Positions 8,217 to 13,946 of a stretch of DNA of 19,342 bases are shown here, piece by piece (position 1 is the stretch's first letter; each line of letters opens with the position of its first letter). The translations under genes and the position numbers were made by a program. The stretch covers positions 38,912 through 58,253 of the forward strand of contig DHWV01000081.1 in assembly GCA_002413355.1 (NCBI GenBank). Direction: 5' to 3'. Under the pieces are notes generated by a model, which was not told where the DNA came from, did not search any database, and saw only the letters and a list, made by a program, of their open reading frames with translations. The stretch comes from Desulfobulbaceae bacterium UBA5173 (lineage in GTDB: Bacteria > Desulfobacterota > Desulfobulbia > Desulfobulbales > Desulfobulbaceae).

Positions 8217-8570
8217 ATGTCAGTACGCAAGAACAGCTCTCATCTCATGCATTCCCTTCGCTGGTCGCTGGCCGGTCTTGCCGCCGCGTGGCAGGAGACT
8301 GCCTTTCGCCAGGAAATCTATTCGTTCTGCGTTCTCATCCCGCTGGCCATAGTCCTTGGCCACAATGGTGTTGAACGTGCCCTGCTGCTCGGCAGCCTGC
8401 TGCTGATCCTGATCGCGGAACTACTCAACAGCGCAGTGGAAGCAGCCATAGACCGCATTGGCCCGGAGCGGCATCCCCTGTCTGGTAGGGCCAAGGATCT
8501 GGCTTCAGCAGCGGTCTTCATCGCCCTGATCAACGCCGCGCTGATCTGGCTGCTGATTCTGCTGGGGTAA
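8217..8570 (+). CDS. dgkA: Diacylglycerol kinase DgkA
   Basis: A 117-residue inner-membrane kinase that phosphorylates diacylglycerol to phosphatidate, recycling lipid left over from periplasmic glucan or LPS modification. The family signature is intact: AELLNSAVEAAIDRIG (catalytic glutamates and the N-S/T-A-x-E box), followed by HPLSGRAKDLASAAV. Three hydrophobic helices are visible (about 38-50, 54-70 and 95-116). An N-terminal amphipathic stretch SLRWSLAGLAAAWQETAFRQE matches the surface helix of E. coli DgkA. I chose ATG 8217, which gives the usual length; the frame is open further upstream but without family similarity. No Shine-Dalgarno is obvious. It is transcribed away from rng and ends 11 bp from the convergent PurA-like gene. 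Confidence 0.95.
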   Translation: MSVRKNSSHLMHSLRWSLAGLAAAWQETAFRQEIYSFCVLIPLAIVLGHNGVERALLLGSLLLILIAELLNSAVEAAIDRIGPERHPLSGRAKDLASAAVFIALINAALIWLLILLG

Positions 8571-8581
8571 GGCTTCTGTCA

Positions 8582-9691
8582 TTACAGTAACTTGCGCATT
8601 GTCTCCCCGTCATCTGAGCTGCTGCCGTACACGCTGTCAAAGCCCAACACCGCCGCAATCCTGCCTGCAAAATCCTTTTCGTCATCGCAGCAAACGATGC
8701 GGCCGTGCCGAGTGAAGCGCAGCTCATTCCGCACATGATCCAAGCAGGTGATGACCAAATGCCGCTTCTTGCTTGAACGAATCAGCTCATCCCGGCTGAC
8801 GGCGTATTCCAGCAGATCAAGGTCAAGCAGACTGCGCCGGAACGCGCCCTGAAAGCGGTTGCAGACGTTGGTTTCCAGCGGATTTTCCTTGATGTTGTGA
8901 GGGCGATGCTCATTGCTCATCGGGCCGTCACCGTGCCGGGTCTGGTAGGCGCGGGTAACAAGCCATATTTCCATCTCCCTGCCGCTGTTCAGGGCCAGCG
9001 CGTTGGCCGTGCCGGTATTTGCGCGGGTGACATGCGGAAAAAAGCCGAACTGCTGGTCTAAGAGCAGCCCCTGCGCGCCTTCATAGATCAGGTCGCTCCA
9101 CGTTTCATTCTCCGACAGGCCGTGCGTTCTGCGAACATGCGGCGAACTGGTCACCTTTGCGCAGCAGTCCCAGAACGCCTCCACCGAAACGTTAGCATAT
9201 TCTTTATAGAAGAAAGTGCGGAGCAGGTCAAGGCGGGTTTCCACAACCCAAGGATAAAAGAGGTCGCCAAAAGTGAGGGAGAAATGCTGCGCCTCTCGGT
9301 TGAGCGTGTCGCCCACGCCAACCCCGCAGCTGCCGTGCGGGTGATGCTGCCGGTTGCGGGCGATGTCATACGGCGTGGTGACTGGGCAGGCTGCGTCCAC
9401 ATGGAGCAGCGGCTGCACGCCCTTGGCCAGAAGGACGTTCAGCTCGTTGATCATGCCCACCGGGTCAATGGTGCAGAAACGGGAAAAATAGGTCGGCGCG
9501 CCGCGCAGAGTGCCTGCGCCGAAGTTAGAGAAAACGTGACGTAGGCCGTTGGCAGCCACGGTGTGCCCGGCCTGCTGTCCGCCGCAGAAGCGGATCACCA
9601 GCGGTTTGGCGCAGCTCCGGCAGAGCCAGTCTGTGACCAGCCCTTTGCCCTCATCGCCGAAGCCTGCGCCAAGGACAGCCTTGCTGCTCAC
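8582..9691 (-). CDS. Compact adenylosuccinate-synthetase-like enzyme (PurA-related, divergent)
   Basis: A 369-residue member of the adenylosuccinate synthetase superfamily, which normally joins IMP and aspartate using GTP. The P-loop-like GFGDEGKG (11-18) keeps the catalytic aspartate D13, and QQAGHTV (39-45) keeps the catalytic histidine H43. EGAQGLLLDQQFGFFPHVT (204-222) and TRAYQTRHGDGP (246-257) match the PurA IMP-binding and loop regions. It is much shorter than bacterial PurA (about 430). The PurA motif TTGRxRRxGW is replaced by NRFQGAFRRSLLD (278-290), and the C-terminal guanine-recognition box is unusual (SSSDDGE). This points to a paralogous clade, perhaps with another nucleotide or amino-acid substrate, not the housekeeping PurA. 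The start is GTG 9691, overlapping the vWA stop (GTGA), without a Shine-Dalgarno: translation is probably coupled. Confidence 0.82.
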   Translation of the reverse strand: MSSKAVLGAGFGDEGKGLVTDWLCRSCAKPLVIRFCGGQQAGHTVAANGLRHVFSNFGAGTLRGAPTYFSRFCTIDPVGMINELNVLLAKGVQPLLHVDAACPVTTPYDIARNRQHHPHGSCGVGVGDTLNREAQHFSLTFGDLFYPWVVETRLDLLRTFFYKEYANVSVEAFWDCCAKVTSSPHVRRTHGLSENETWSDLIYEGAQGLLLDQQFGFFPHVTRANTGTANALALNSGREMEIWLVTRAYQTRHGDGPMSNEHRPHNIKENPLETNVCNRFQGAFRRSLLDLDLLEYAVSRDELIRSSKKRHLVITCLDHVRNELRFTRHGRIVCCDDEKDFAGRIAAVLGFDSVYGSSSDDGETMRKLL

Positions 9692-10551
9692 AGGAGGACA
9701 GGCGTTCCCGGCTGCGTGGTGGCTGCCGTTGCTGATTTGACTTCCGTCTTCGGCGTGTTCCGGGCGATGATCTCCGGGATGACCTTGGAGACATCCTCGT
9801 GCCGTTCAAGGATGATCAGATTGTCGCCCATGAGCTGCTTCCAGCCGTCCATTGTCGCCTGCATGCTGCCCGCGCCGGTCTCACGGATGTGAAGGTGAAA
9901 GACGTGGTATTTCTCCCGCGCCTTGTCCAGCAGAAAGGTGTCGGCACTGTAGTTTTCGTACTGCCCGTCGCCCATGATCCGCTTCAAAGCCGTAGCTGGC
10001 ACATCGCGCAGAGTCGGCTCATCGCCGATGGTGAAGAGAAAACCTTTTTGCTTTCGTTTCTCGAAGCAGTCAATCGAGGTGTGGAACCCAGCAAAATACC
10101 AAGCGAGCAGGTAGCTTTCACCGGCATTGCCGCCACCACCGCCTTCGAGATAGACATCAGTCAGCCATTTGTCGAGCAGCGCGTCGCTCGACTCGAACTG
10201 ACCGACTTGCAGCGGACTGCTGTCGCACTCGTGATCGCCGACCGCTAAGAAGAGTAGCTGCGGGTCGTTGGTGCCGCTCTGAATGATCCGGCCCATGATG
10301 GTGGGCAGACCTTCCTTGACTAAATGGTGCGGAATCGAACCCATCGAGCCGGTCACGTCCAAAGCGAGAATGATCGCCATCGACTCAGGGTGTTCGGCGG
10401 AGTCCCGCGCCTCACGCAGCCGCACCCCGTACGGGTTCATGGCGTTGTTGATCGCCCGCTGCGCGAATATCTCGCGGGCCGATTTGGTTCCATAGCCCAC
10501 CGAGGCCGCCCTTGCCGCCCGGTCATCCACTGAATAGTGTCCCCAGCCCAT
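9688..10551 (-). CDS. vWA-domain protein with DxTGSM MIDAS motif
   Basis: A 287-residue protein with one von Willebrand factor A domain (about 55-265). The metal-ion-dependent adhesion site is clear: DVTGSMGS at D65, T67, S69. GGGGGNAGESYLLAWYFA lies where the second MIDAS loop should be, and FTIGDEP supplies the third acidic loop. There is no signal peptide or membrane segment, so it is cytosolic. The first 50 residues (KSAREIFAQRAINNAMNPYGVRLREARDS) are a basic/amphipathic region I do not recognise. The DxTGSM form differs from the DxSGSM form in the BatA gene of this window, so the two are not recent paralogues. GGAGGG lies at a good distance before the ATG, inside the end of the preceding gene. 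It overlaps the PurA-like gene by 4 bp. Function unknown; vWA proteins usually work as metal-dependent protein-binding modules. Confidence 0.85.
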   Translation of the reverse strand: MGWGHYSVDDRAARAASVGYGTKSAREIFAQRAINNAMNPYGVRLREARDSAEHPESMAIILALDVTGSMGSIPHHLVKEGLPTIMGRIIQSGTNDPQLLFLAVGDHECDSSPLQVGQFESSDALLDKWLTDVYLEGGGGGNAGESYLLAWYFAGFHTSIDCFEKRKQKGFLFTIGDEPTLRDVPATALKRIMGDGQYENYSADTFLLDKAREKYHVFHLHIRETGAGSMQATMDGWKQLMGDNLIILERHEDVSKVIPEIIARNTPKTEVKSATAATTQPGTPVLL

Positions 10552-10553
10552 GA

Positions 10554-10892
10554 TCAGTTCCCTCCGAAAAGATAGGCGTAGCGTTGCCTGGCGATCTCCA
10601 AGGTGATCTCCGCCTGCCGTATTTTGATGCCCAAGTCAATGTCTTTGCTCACATAGTCGTCGCAGTTGAAGTCGCTGGCGAGAATCAGGCTGTGAGCAGT
10701 GGCTGGCGAAAGGTCGAGCATGTTCTCCTGCTCCCGCTGCATCTTGCGGATGCTGATTTCTAAATCCTCGATCTTGCGTTTATAGACCAACTGCGCATCC
10801 TCAGCGATGGCAGCGGCCCTGTCTTCTCTGATTTCCTTGTTGTTGCGCTTCAGCGAGCCGATGAAGGCTCCGCTCAAGGTGTTCTCTTCCAT
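10554..10892 (-). CDS. Small coiled-coil protein of unknown function
   Basis: A 112-residue soluble protein that I do not recognise. Residues 15-60 are charged and helical with heptad-like spacing (VYKRKIEDLEISIRKMQREQ), consistent with a coiled coil. A middle segment DLSPATAHSLILASDFNCDDYV breaks the helix, and a second helix (GIKIRQAEITLEIARQRYAYLF) ends the protein. It reads as a helical hairpin, with no signal peptide, membrane segment or metal motif. GAGGAG stands 8-13 bp before ATG 10892, so translation is well supported. It stops 2 bp before the vWA start, whose Shine-Dalgarno is within this gene, and is thus the first gene of a three-gene cassette with the vWA and PurA-like proteins. 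A role as partner or adaptor of the vWA protein is inference from position alone. Confidence 0.8.
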   Translation of the reverse strand: MEENTLSGAFIGSLKRNNKEIREDRAAAIAEDAQLVYKRKIEDLEISIRKMQREQENMLDLSPATAHSLILASDFNCDDYVSKDIDLGIKIRQAEITLEIARQRYAYLFGGN

Positions 10893-10915
10893 GCTTTATT
10901 CTCCTCGAAAAGGAC

Positions 10916-11049
10916 TATAGCCAGAGCAACATAATTTGAAGCATCGTATCTGTCATTTCGAGCAAAGCGAGAAATCTCATGCCAAGGACGAGGAGGAGAT
11001 TCATCGCTTTGCTCGGAATGACGCGCAGTTTCACTGCATGCTGCTTCAG
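10916..11049 (+). repeat. Left terminal inverted repeat of the MITE-like element, with internal hairpin
   Basis: The left 134-bp arm, matched by 11374-11507 in reverse orientation. It contains its own hairpin: gtcatttcgagcaaagcg (10952-10969) pairs with 11005-11022 at 17 of 18 positions. Read on the minus strand it would encode a peptide of the HSEQSDES...FARND type, the well-known spurious translation of a widespread bacterial palindromic repeat, so this arm is repeat DNA and not a gene. Confidence 0.8.
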
Positions 11050-11133
11050 TTCTAAGGCCTCGTGCCGCAGCAGCGCAGACAAGCGCAAGGAGGAGAGGAG
11101 AACACCATGAATACCTCCCGTCCCTATACCGTC

Positions 11134-11247
11134 TGAAAAACAGCATAGGTTTTACCTATCAAAAGGCATCGGCTTTGCCTATCAAGAAACCTCCCTTCTA
11201 TATATCAAAAAGGAGGTTCTTATATCTCAAAAGGGAGCCTTTTTAGT
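11134..11247. repeat. Imperfect tandem repeats of 22-23 bp in the element core
   Basis: Units based on TATCAAAAGG start at 11157, 11180, 11203 and 11225 (steps of 23, 23 and 22 bp). A weaker unit starts at 11134: 15 of 23 positions match the unit at 11157, mainly in its second half (gcat.gg.ttt.cc). Units differ mostly by paired changes inside short stems. There are no unique spacers, so it is not a CRISPR array. Confidence 0.55.
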
Positions 11248-11262
11248 ATATAGAAGGGAGGT
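11189..11262. repeat. Large palindrome with 25-bp arms in the element core
   Basis: The left arm 11189-11213 (begins acctcccttctatata) and the right arm 11238-11262 (ends tatatagaagggaggt) are complementary at 23 of 25 positions around a 24-base loop. It overlaps the tandem units. It could extrude as a cruciform or fold as a long RNA hairpin in either direction; no clean T-tract follows on either strand, so I do not call it a terminator. Confidence 0.75.
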
Positions 11263-11373
11263 ATTTTGATTCGCAAAAAAATTGCATGGTGCTGCTCCAG
11301 CTCTATGAGCTTAGGAGTTCCAAACCATGCTCCGGCCGCATTCCCATTCCGCGCAGAAAGAGATAAAACGCGC

Positions 11374-11507
11374 CTGAATCAGCATACAGTAAACCTGCAT
11401 GTCATTCCGAGCAACGCGAAGAATCTTCGCTTCTCTTCCTTGGCGAGATTTCTCGCTCCGCTCGAAAGGACAGAGGTGATGATTCAAATTGTGTTGCTCT
11501 GGCTATA
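11374..11507 (-). repeat. Right terminal inverted repeat of the MITE-like element
   Basis: The right 134-bp arm, inverted relative to 10916-11049. Its internal hairpin (11401-11418 with 11455-11472) has drifted more than the left one, with several mismatches, while the outermost bases and the tcggaatgac core are exactly kept. The two arms together form a pair of repeats in head-to-head orientation, like a REPIN or BIME. Confidence 0.78.
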
Positions 11508-11567
11508 AAGGACGGTTCTCGATCAGTCAACGTAGAACGGCGACAGGGCTTTGTCAAGCAAAAGGTC

Positions 11568-11582
11568 ATGAGGAATCCTCAT
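11568..11582. repeat. Short perfect palindrome beyond the pal terminator
   Basis: ATGAGGAATCCTCAT is a 7-bp inverted repeat around a single central base. It sits immediately next to the A-tract of the pal terminator. The arms are too close for a stable hairpin, so a protein-binding site or chance are both possible. Confidence 0.4.
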
Positions 11583-11619
11583 AAAAAAAAGCTGCCCGTC
11601 CTGGGGCAGGACGGGCAGC
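11583..11619 (-). terminator. Rho-independent terminator of pal
   Basis: A perfect 13-bp GC-rich stem with a 3-base loop (11591-11619, gctgcccgtcctg and its complement). On the minus strand it is followed by a run of eight T (11590-11583). It lies 53 bp after the pal stop codon and faces the right way for pal. It also insulates the MITE-like element and the three-gene cassette from pal transcription. Confidence 0.93.
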
Positions 11620-11672
11620 AAAAACAGCAGATTTTTTCAGACGGGCGGACAAGAGCCTCCCTCGAAAAATTA

Positions 11673-12365
11673 TTACTCCAGCACGAAGTCAGAGCGGCGG
11701 TTCATGCCATAATCAGCCTCTTCGGTGCCAGGAAAGAGCGGACGCTCTTCGCCAAAAGACATGGTTCTGACCCGGCCTGCTTCCACACCCAAGTTGACCA
11801 GATACTTTTTGGCACTCATAGCCCGGCGTTCGCCCAAAGCCAAGTTGTACTCCTTCGTGCCGCGCTCGTCGCAGTTGCCCTCAACAATCACTTTGGCCTT
11901 GGGATGCGCCTTCAGGTGCTTGGCGTTGGCCTCCATCTTCTGGGCCTGATCCTTGCGCACTGCGGACTGATCAAAATCGTAGTAAATGGACTGCATTTGC
12001 GCTGAGGAACGGCCGTTCTTGCGCTTGTAATCAGCGGACTGCTCGTCCCCTGCAAAGCCAGGAGCTTTGCCTGAGTTCGCAGTCAGCGGCTCAACTGCCG
12101 GGCTGGCGTTGGATGAGTTCTGGATGTCAGCGGCAGCACCAGTCGAGGACGGCAGGCCGTCCAAAGCGGCGGAGTATTCTCCGGCAGGGGCGGCAGCTGG
12201 ATCCTCTGCTGCACCGGAATCAGCGTCATAGACTGTACCGCCGTCCGTCTTCGCTGTTTTCTGCTGCGTGTACGGCTCAACTGGTTTCGGGCCGCAGCCA
12301 ACCAGAGAGGAAAAAGCAAAAGCCATGCAGACGCACAGCATGGCACGGGTCATGAAGGTGTTCAT
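11673..12365 (-). CDS. pal: Peptidoglycan-associated lipoprotein Pal (OmpA-like domain)
   Basis: A 230-residue lipoprotein that anchors the outer membrane to peptidoglycan as part of the Tol-Pal system. The N-terminus is a lipoprotein signal ending in the lipobox LVGC with C24 as the lipidated cysteine; glycine follows, with no inner-membrane retention aspartate. Residues 25-115 are a low-complexity Ala/Ser/Asp linker. Residues about 118-230 are an OmpA C-terminal domain, with YYDFDQSAVRKD, VEGNCDERGTKEYNLALGERRA (diaminopimelate-binding D and R) and a final MNRRSDFVLE. The Shine-Dalgarno AGAGG is about 10 bp before the ATG. It has its own promoter and a strong terminator, so it is expressed as a single gene. 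TolB, usually just upstream of pal, is absent here. Confidence 0.96.
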   Translation of the reverse strand: MNTFMTRAMLCVCMAFAFSSLVGCGPKPVEPYTQQKTAKTDGGTVYDADSGAAEDPAAAPAGEYSAALDGLPSSTGAAADIQNSSNASPAVEPLTANSGKAPGFAGDEQSADYKRKNGRSSAQMQSIYYDFDQSAVRKDQAQKMEANAKHLKAHPKAKVIVEGNCDERGTKEYNLALGERRAMSAKKYLVNLGVEAGRVRTMSFGEERPLFPGTEEADYGMNRRSDFVLE

Positions 12366-12443
12366 AACAAAACCTCTGTCAATTTAATAAATGGGGGGAA
12401 ATGCACATAGAATGGACGGGATCAGGCAGCATGAAAACCTAAT

Positions 12444-12472
12444 ATGATACTTTTTCCCGCCCACAGCGTCAA
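12444..12472 (-). promoter_or_regulatory. Sigma70-like promoter of pal
   Basis: On the minus strand TTGACG (12472-12467) and TATCAT (12449-12444) are separated by 17 bp, each matching consensus at five of six positions. Transcription would start near 12437, giving a leader of about 70 bases before pal. Confidence 0.75.
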
Positions 12473-12544
12473 GGAAAAACGTAATTTTCACGCTGAGAAA
12501 ACAACTTGGGCCTTGCCTGAACCAAAGTGCGGTGCAGGCGCAGT

Positions 12545-13147
12545 TCAGTGCTCCCGCACCCGCATCAGGCAGAGCCAGAAGCGCATGGCCTGCGGCAGTT
12601 TGCTGTCAAATTGGCAGGTCTCCAGCCGGAGAATTTCAAAGGCAGGCTCCGCCGCCGCGCAAATCTGCGTGGCAGAAAGACGCGGCGGCCCTTCGCCGTC
12701 AGCAAGCTGATCGCTGTTGCCGGCCATACAGAACCAGAGGCCACCCGGCTCAAGGCAGGCTGCGGCTTGGCTGACAAAAAGTCGCCTGCGTTCGTCATTG
12801 CCCATGACATGAAAGCAGGCCCGGTCAACCAGCAAAGAAAACTGCCTTCCCTCTATCTGACAGGCGAGGAAGTCCTCGGCGAAAAAGCGGCACGTCAGCG
12901 CTTTGTCCGCCGCGCGCTGCTTGGCCTGCTCAATGGCGGCTGAGGAAATGTCCATTCCCGTGACCTGAAGCCCCTGCTCCGCCATCCACATTGCGTTAGT
13001 GCCAGTTCCGCAGCCGACTTCCAGCACCTTGCCGCCGCACTTGGGCCAGCCGGCAAAGAGGTTCATCAGGTGAATGTCCGGGCGGCCTGTGTCCCACGGC
13101 GTGTTCTTCTTCTCGTAACGTTCCTCCCACTTATGCTTCTCCTGCAC
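12545..13147 (-). CDS. Class I SAM-dependent methyltransferase (TehB/thiopurine-methyltransferase-like)
   Basis: A 200-residue Rossmann-fold methyltransferase. The N-terminal WEERYEKKNTPWDTGRPD is typical of the small-molecule methyltransferases related to TehB and thiopurine methyltransferase. Motif I is VLEVGCGTGTNAMWMA and the acidic ribose-binding position is in GMDISSAAI. LLVDRACFHVM follows as motif IV and LEPGGLWFCMAG as a later strand. There is no signal peptide or membrane segment. The substrate is unknown; detoxification of a thiol, metalloid or similar small molecule is inferred from the family. I place the start at GTG 13147 because GGAGGT stands 6 bp before it; the longer frame from 13222 has no such site, overlaps the CAP gene and adds residues unlike the family. 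It follows the CAP gene by 55 bp. Confidence 0.9.
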   Translation of the reverse strand: MQEKHKWEERYEKKNTPWDTGRPDIHLMNLFAGWPKCGGKVLEVGCGTGTNAMWMAEQGLQVTGMDISSAAIEQAKQRAADKALTCRFFAEDFLACQIEGRQFSLLVDRACFHVMGNDERRRLFVSQAAACLEPGGLWFCMAGNSDQLADGEGPPRLSATQICAAAEPAFEILRLETCQFDSKLPQAMRFWLCLMRVREH

Positions 13148-13202
13148 AGTCTGACCTCCTGGTGAAACAGTTGTATGGTGAACTATGATTTGGTTGATCC
13201 CG

Positions 13203-13757
13203 TCAGTACGGCTTGCGGCCAATCAGGTTGCCTGCTGGATCGTAATTGCAAACCCAGATTTGCGCTTTGTCCGCGCAGACAGCCATCCCGCAGCCAACCG
13301 TTTTGGTGTCTTTCCACACCAGCTGTGTGTAATTGCCGCAAACCGCTTGGCAGCTATTGTCCGCATAGTTGTAATCTGCCGCTTCCTTGCCCCAACTTGC
13401 CACCACGTCTTGCGGCTGTTTGCGGCTGACCTGCTGAGTGCCGTCAGACCACATAACCGGGCTGGACCAGTACATGTTCTCGCCGTATCCGCTGCCGCTG
13501 CTCGTCTGGGCACAGCCAGAAGCGGCCAAATGCTCAGCCCAGCGTTGCGCGGCGGCGGCCAGCTGTGATGACCACCGAAGCGCAGGTACACCCGCCTTCG
13601 CCCGCCATGCGTTGTGGGCCGAAAGCATGGCCATGACATCAACTGAACTGCCGCCTTCTTTCGCTCCGGCCAGTGCCGACCGCACGCCACTAAAAAACAG
13701 GCTCCCGGCGCAAAGACAGACCCATGCGCAAGTCACCAATTGCTTCGTGTTCATCAT
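13203..13757 (-). CDS. Secreted CAP/SCP-domain protein (PR-1-like)
   Basis: A 184-residue exported protein. The N-terminus MMNTKQLVTCAWVCLCAGSL has a basic start, a hydrophobic core and a likely signal-peptidase site after SALA (about residue 30). The rest is one CAP domain: MLSAHNAWRAKAGVPALRW, AAQRWAEHLAASGC, GYGENMYW, then CGNYTQLVWKDTKTVGCG and CNYDPAGNLIGRKPY. Six or more cysteines suggest disulfides in the periplasm or outside. The usual GHYTQ box reads GNYTQ, so one conserved cleft histidine is replaced by asparagine. I chose ATG 13757 (13754 is equally possible) because it creates the signal peptide, has AAGAGA nearby and lies after a good promoter; upstream in-frame codons to 13847 fall on the promoter. 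Bacterial CAP proteins are mostly of unknown role. Confidence 0.92.
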   Translation of the reverse strand: MMNTKQLVTCAWVCLCAGSLFFSGVRSALAGAKEGGSSVDVMAMLSAHNAWRAKAGVPALRWSSQLAAAAQRWAEHLAASGCAQTSSGSGYGENMYWSSPVMWSDGTQQVSRKQPQDVVASWGKEAADYNYADNSCQAVCGNYTQLVWKDTKTVGCGMAVCADKAQIWVCNYDPAGNLIGRKPY

Positions 13758-13818
13758 CTGTTCTCTTGAAAAACTCTCTTGGAAATAAAGGTCGCCACGC
13801 TGCCGTCGGCAATGTTCC

Positions 13819-13847
13819 ATCATACTCCGCCGTCGCTTCTGCGCCAA
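13819..13847 (-). promoter_or_regulatory. Sigma70-like promoter of the CAP gene
   Basis: On the minus strand TTGGCG (13847-13842) and TATGAT (13824-13819) are separated by 17 bp. Transcription would start near 13812, about 55 bp before the CAP start. This supports the shorter CAP protein. For the divergent U32 gene I see only weak -10-like sequences in the same gap. Confidence 0.55.
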
Positions 13848-13946
13848 AGAAAAAAGAATTGCGGCGGGCGGCGCATTCCTTTATTGTATGCGCTCTCAAC
13901 GCTGTCCGCTGCTCAAGCACTTCCGGCCAACGGCCTTCTCCCGCTC

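Larger units (their letters stand above)
10910..11513. mobile_element. MITE-like element with long terminal inverted repeats and 6-bp target duplication
   Basis: The unit 10916-11507 (592 bp) begins and ends with the same sequence in opposite orientation. The outer 16 bases (tatagccagagcaaca) are identical, and the arms continue for 134 bp on each side with roughly 80-85% identity by eye. Directly outside both ends is the same 6-bp direct repeat AAGGAC (10910-10915 and 11508-11513), as a transposase would leave. There is no transposase or other credible coding sequence inside, so it would be non-autonomous. The left end lies only 18 bp from the start of the coiled-coil gene and supplies nearly all of its leader. 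The 10893-11672 gap otherwise holds only the pal terminator and a short palindrome. Confidence 0.72.

Noticed and set aside
8582..9691. A Z-genome (2-aminoadenine) PurZ system
   Set aside because: No MazZ, DatZ or DpoZ partner is in the window and the catalytic aspartate is retained, unlike described PurZ; only the compact size is similar.
10874..11146. A 90-codon minus-strand frame covering the left arm of the element
   Set aside because: It overlaps the start of the coiled-coil gene and encodes the typical spurious HSEQSDES...FARND peptide of a palindromic repeat.
11134..11262. Possible CRISPR array
   Set aside because: The units are directly adjacent with a 22-23 bp period and no unique spacers, and no cas gene is present.
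11266..11508. An 80-codon plus-strand frame starting at TTG after gggaggt
   Set aside because: It runs through the right inverted repeat, so its sequence is fixed by the repeat; rare start codon and no recognisable protein pattern.
12490..12545. A terminator after the methyltransferase gene
   Set aside because: Only a weak, mismatched stem with a short T-rich tail; not convincing.
13148..13222. A longer N-terminus for the methyltransferase
   Set aside because: GGAGGT stands 6 bp before GTG 13147, the extra residues do not resemble the family, and the extension would overlap the CAP gene.
13758..13847. A longer N-terminus for the CAP protein
   Set aside because: It would bury the signal peptide and start on the -35 element of the likely promoter.
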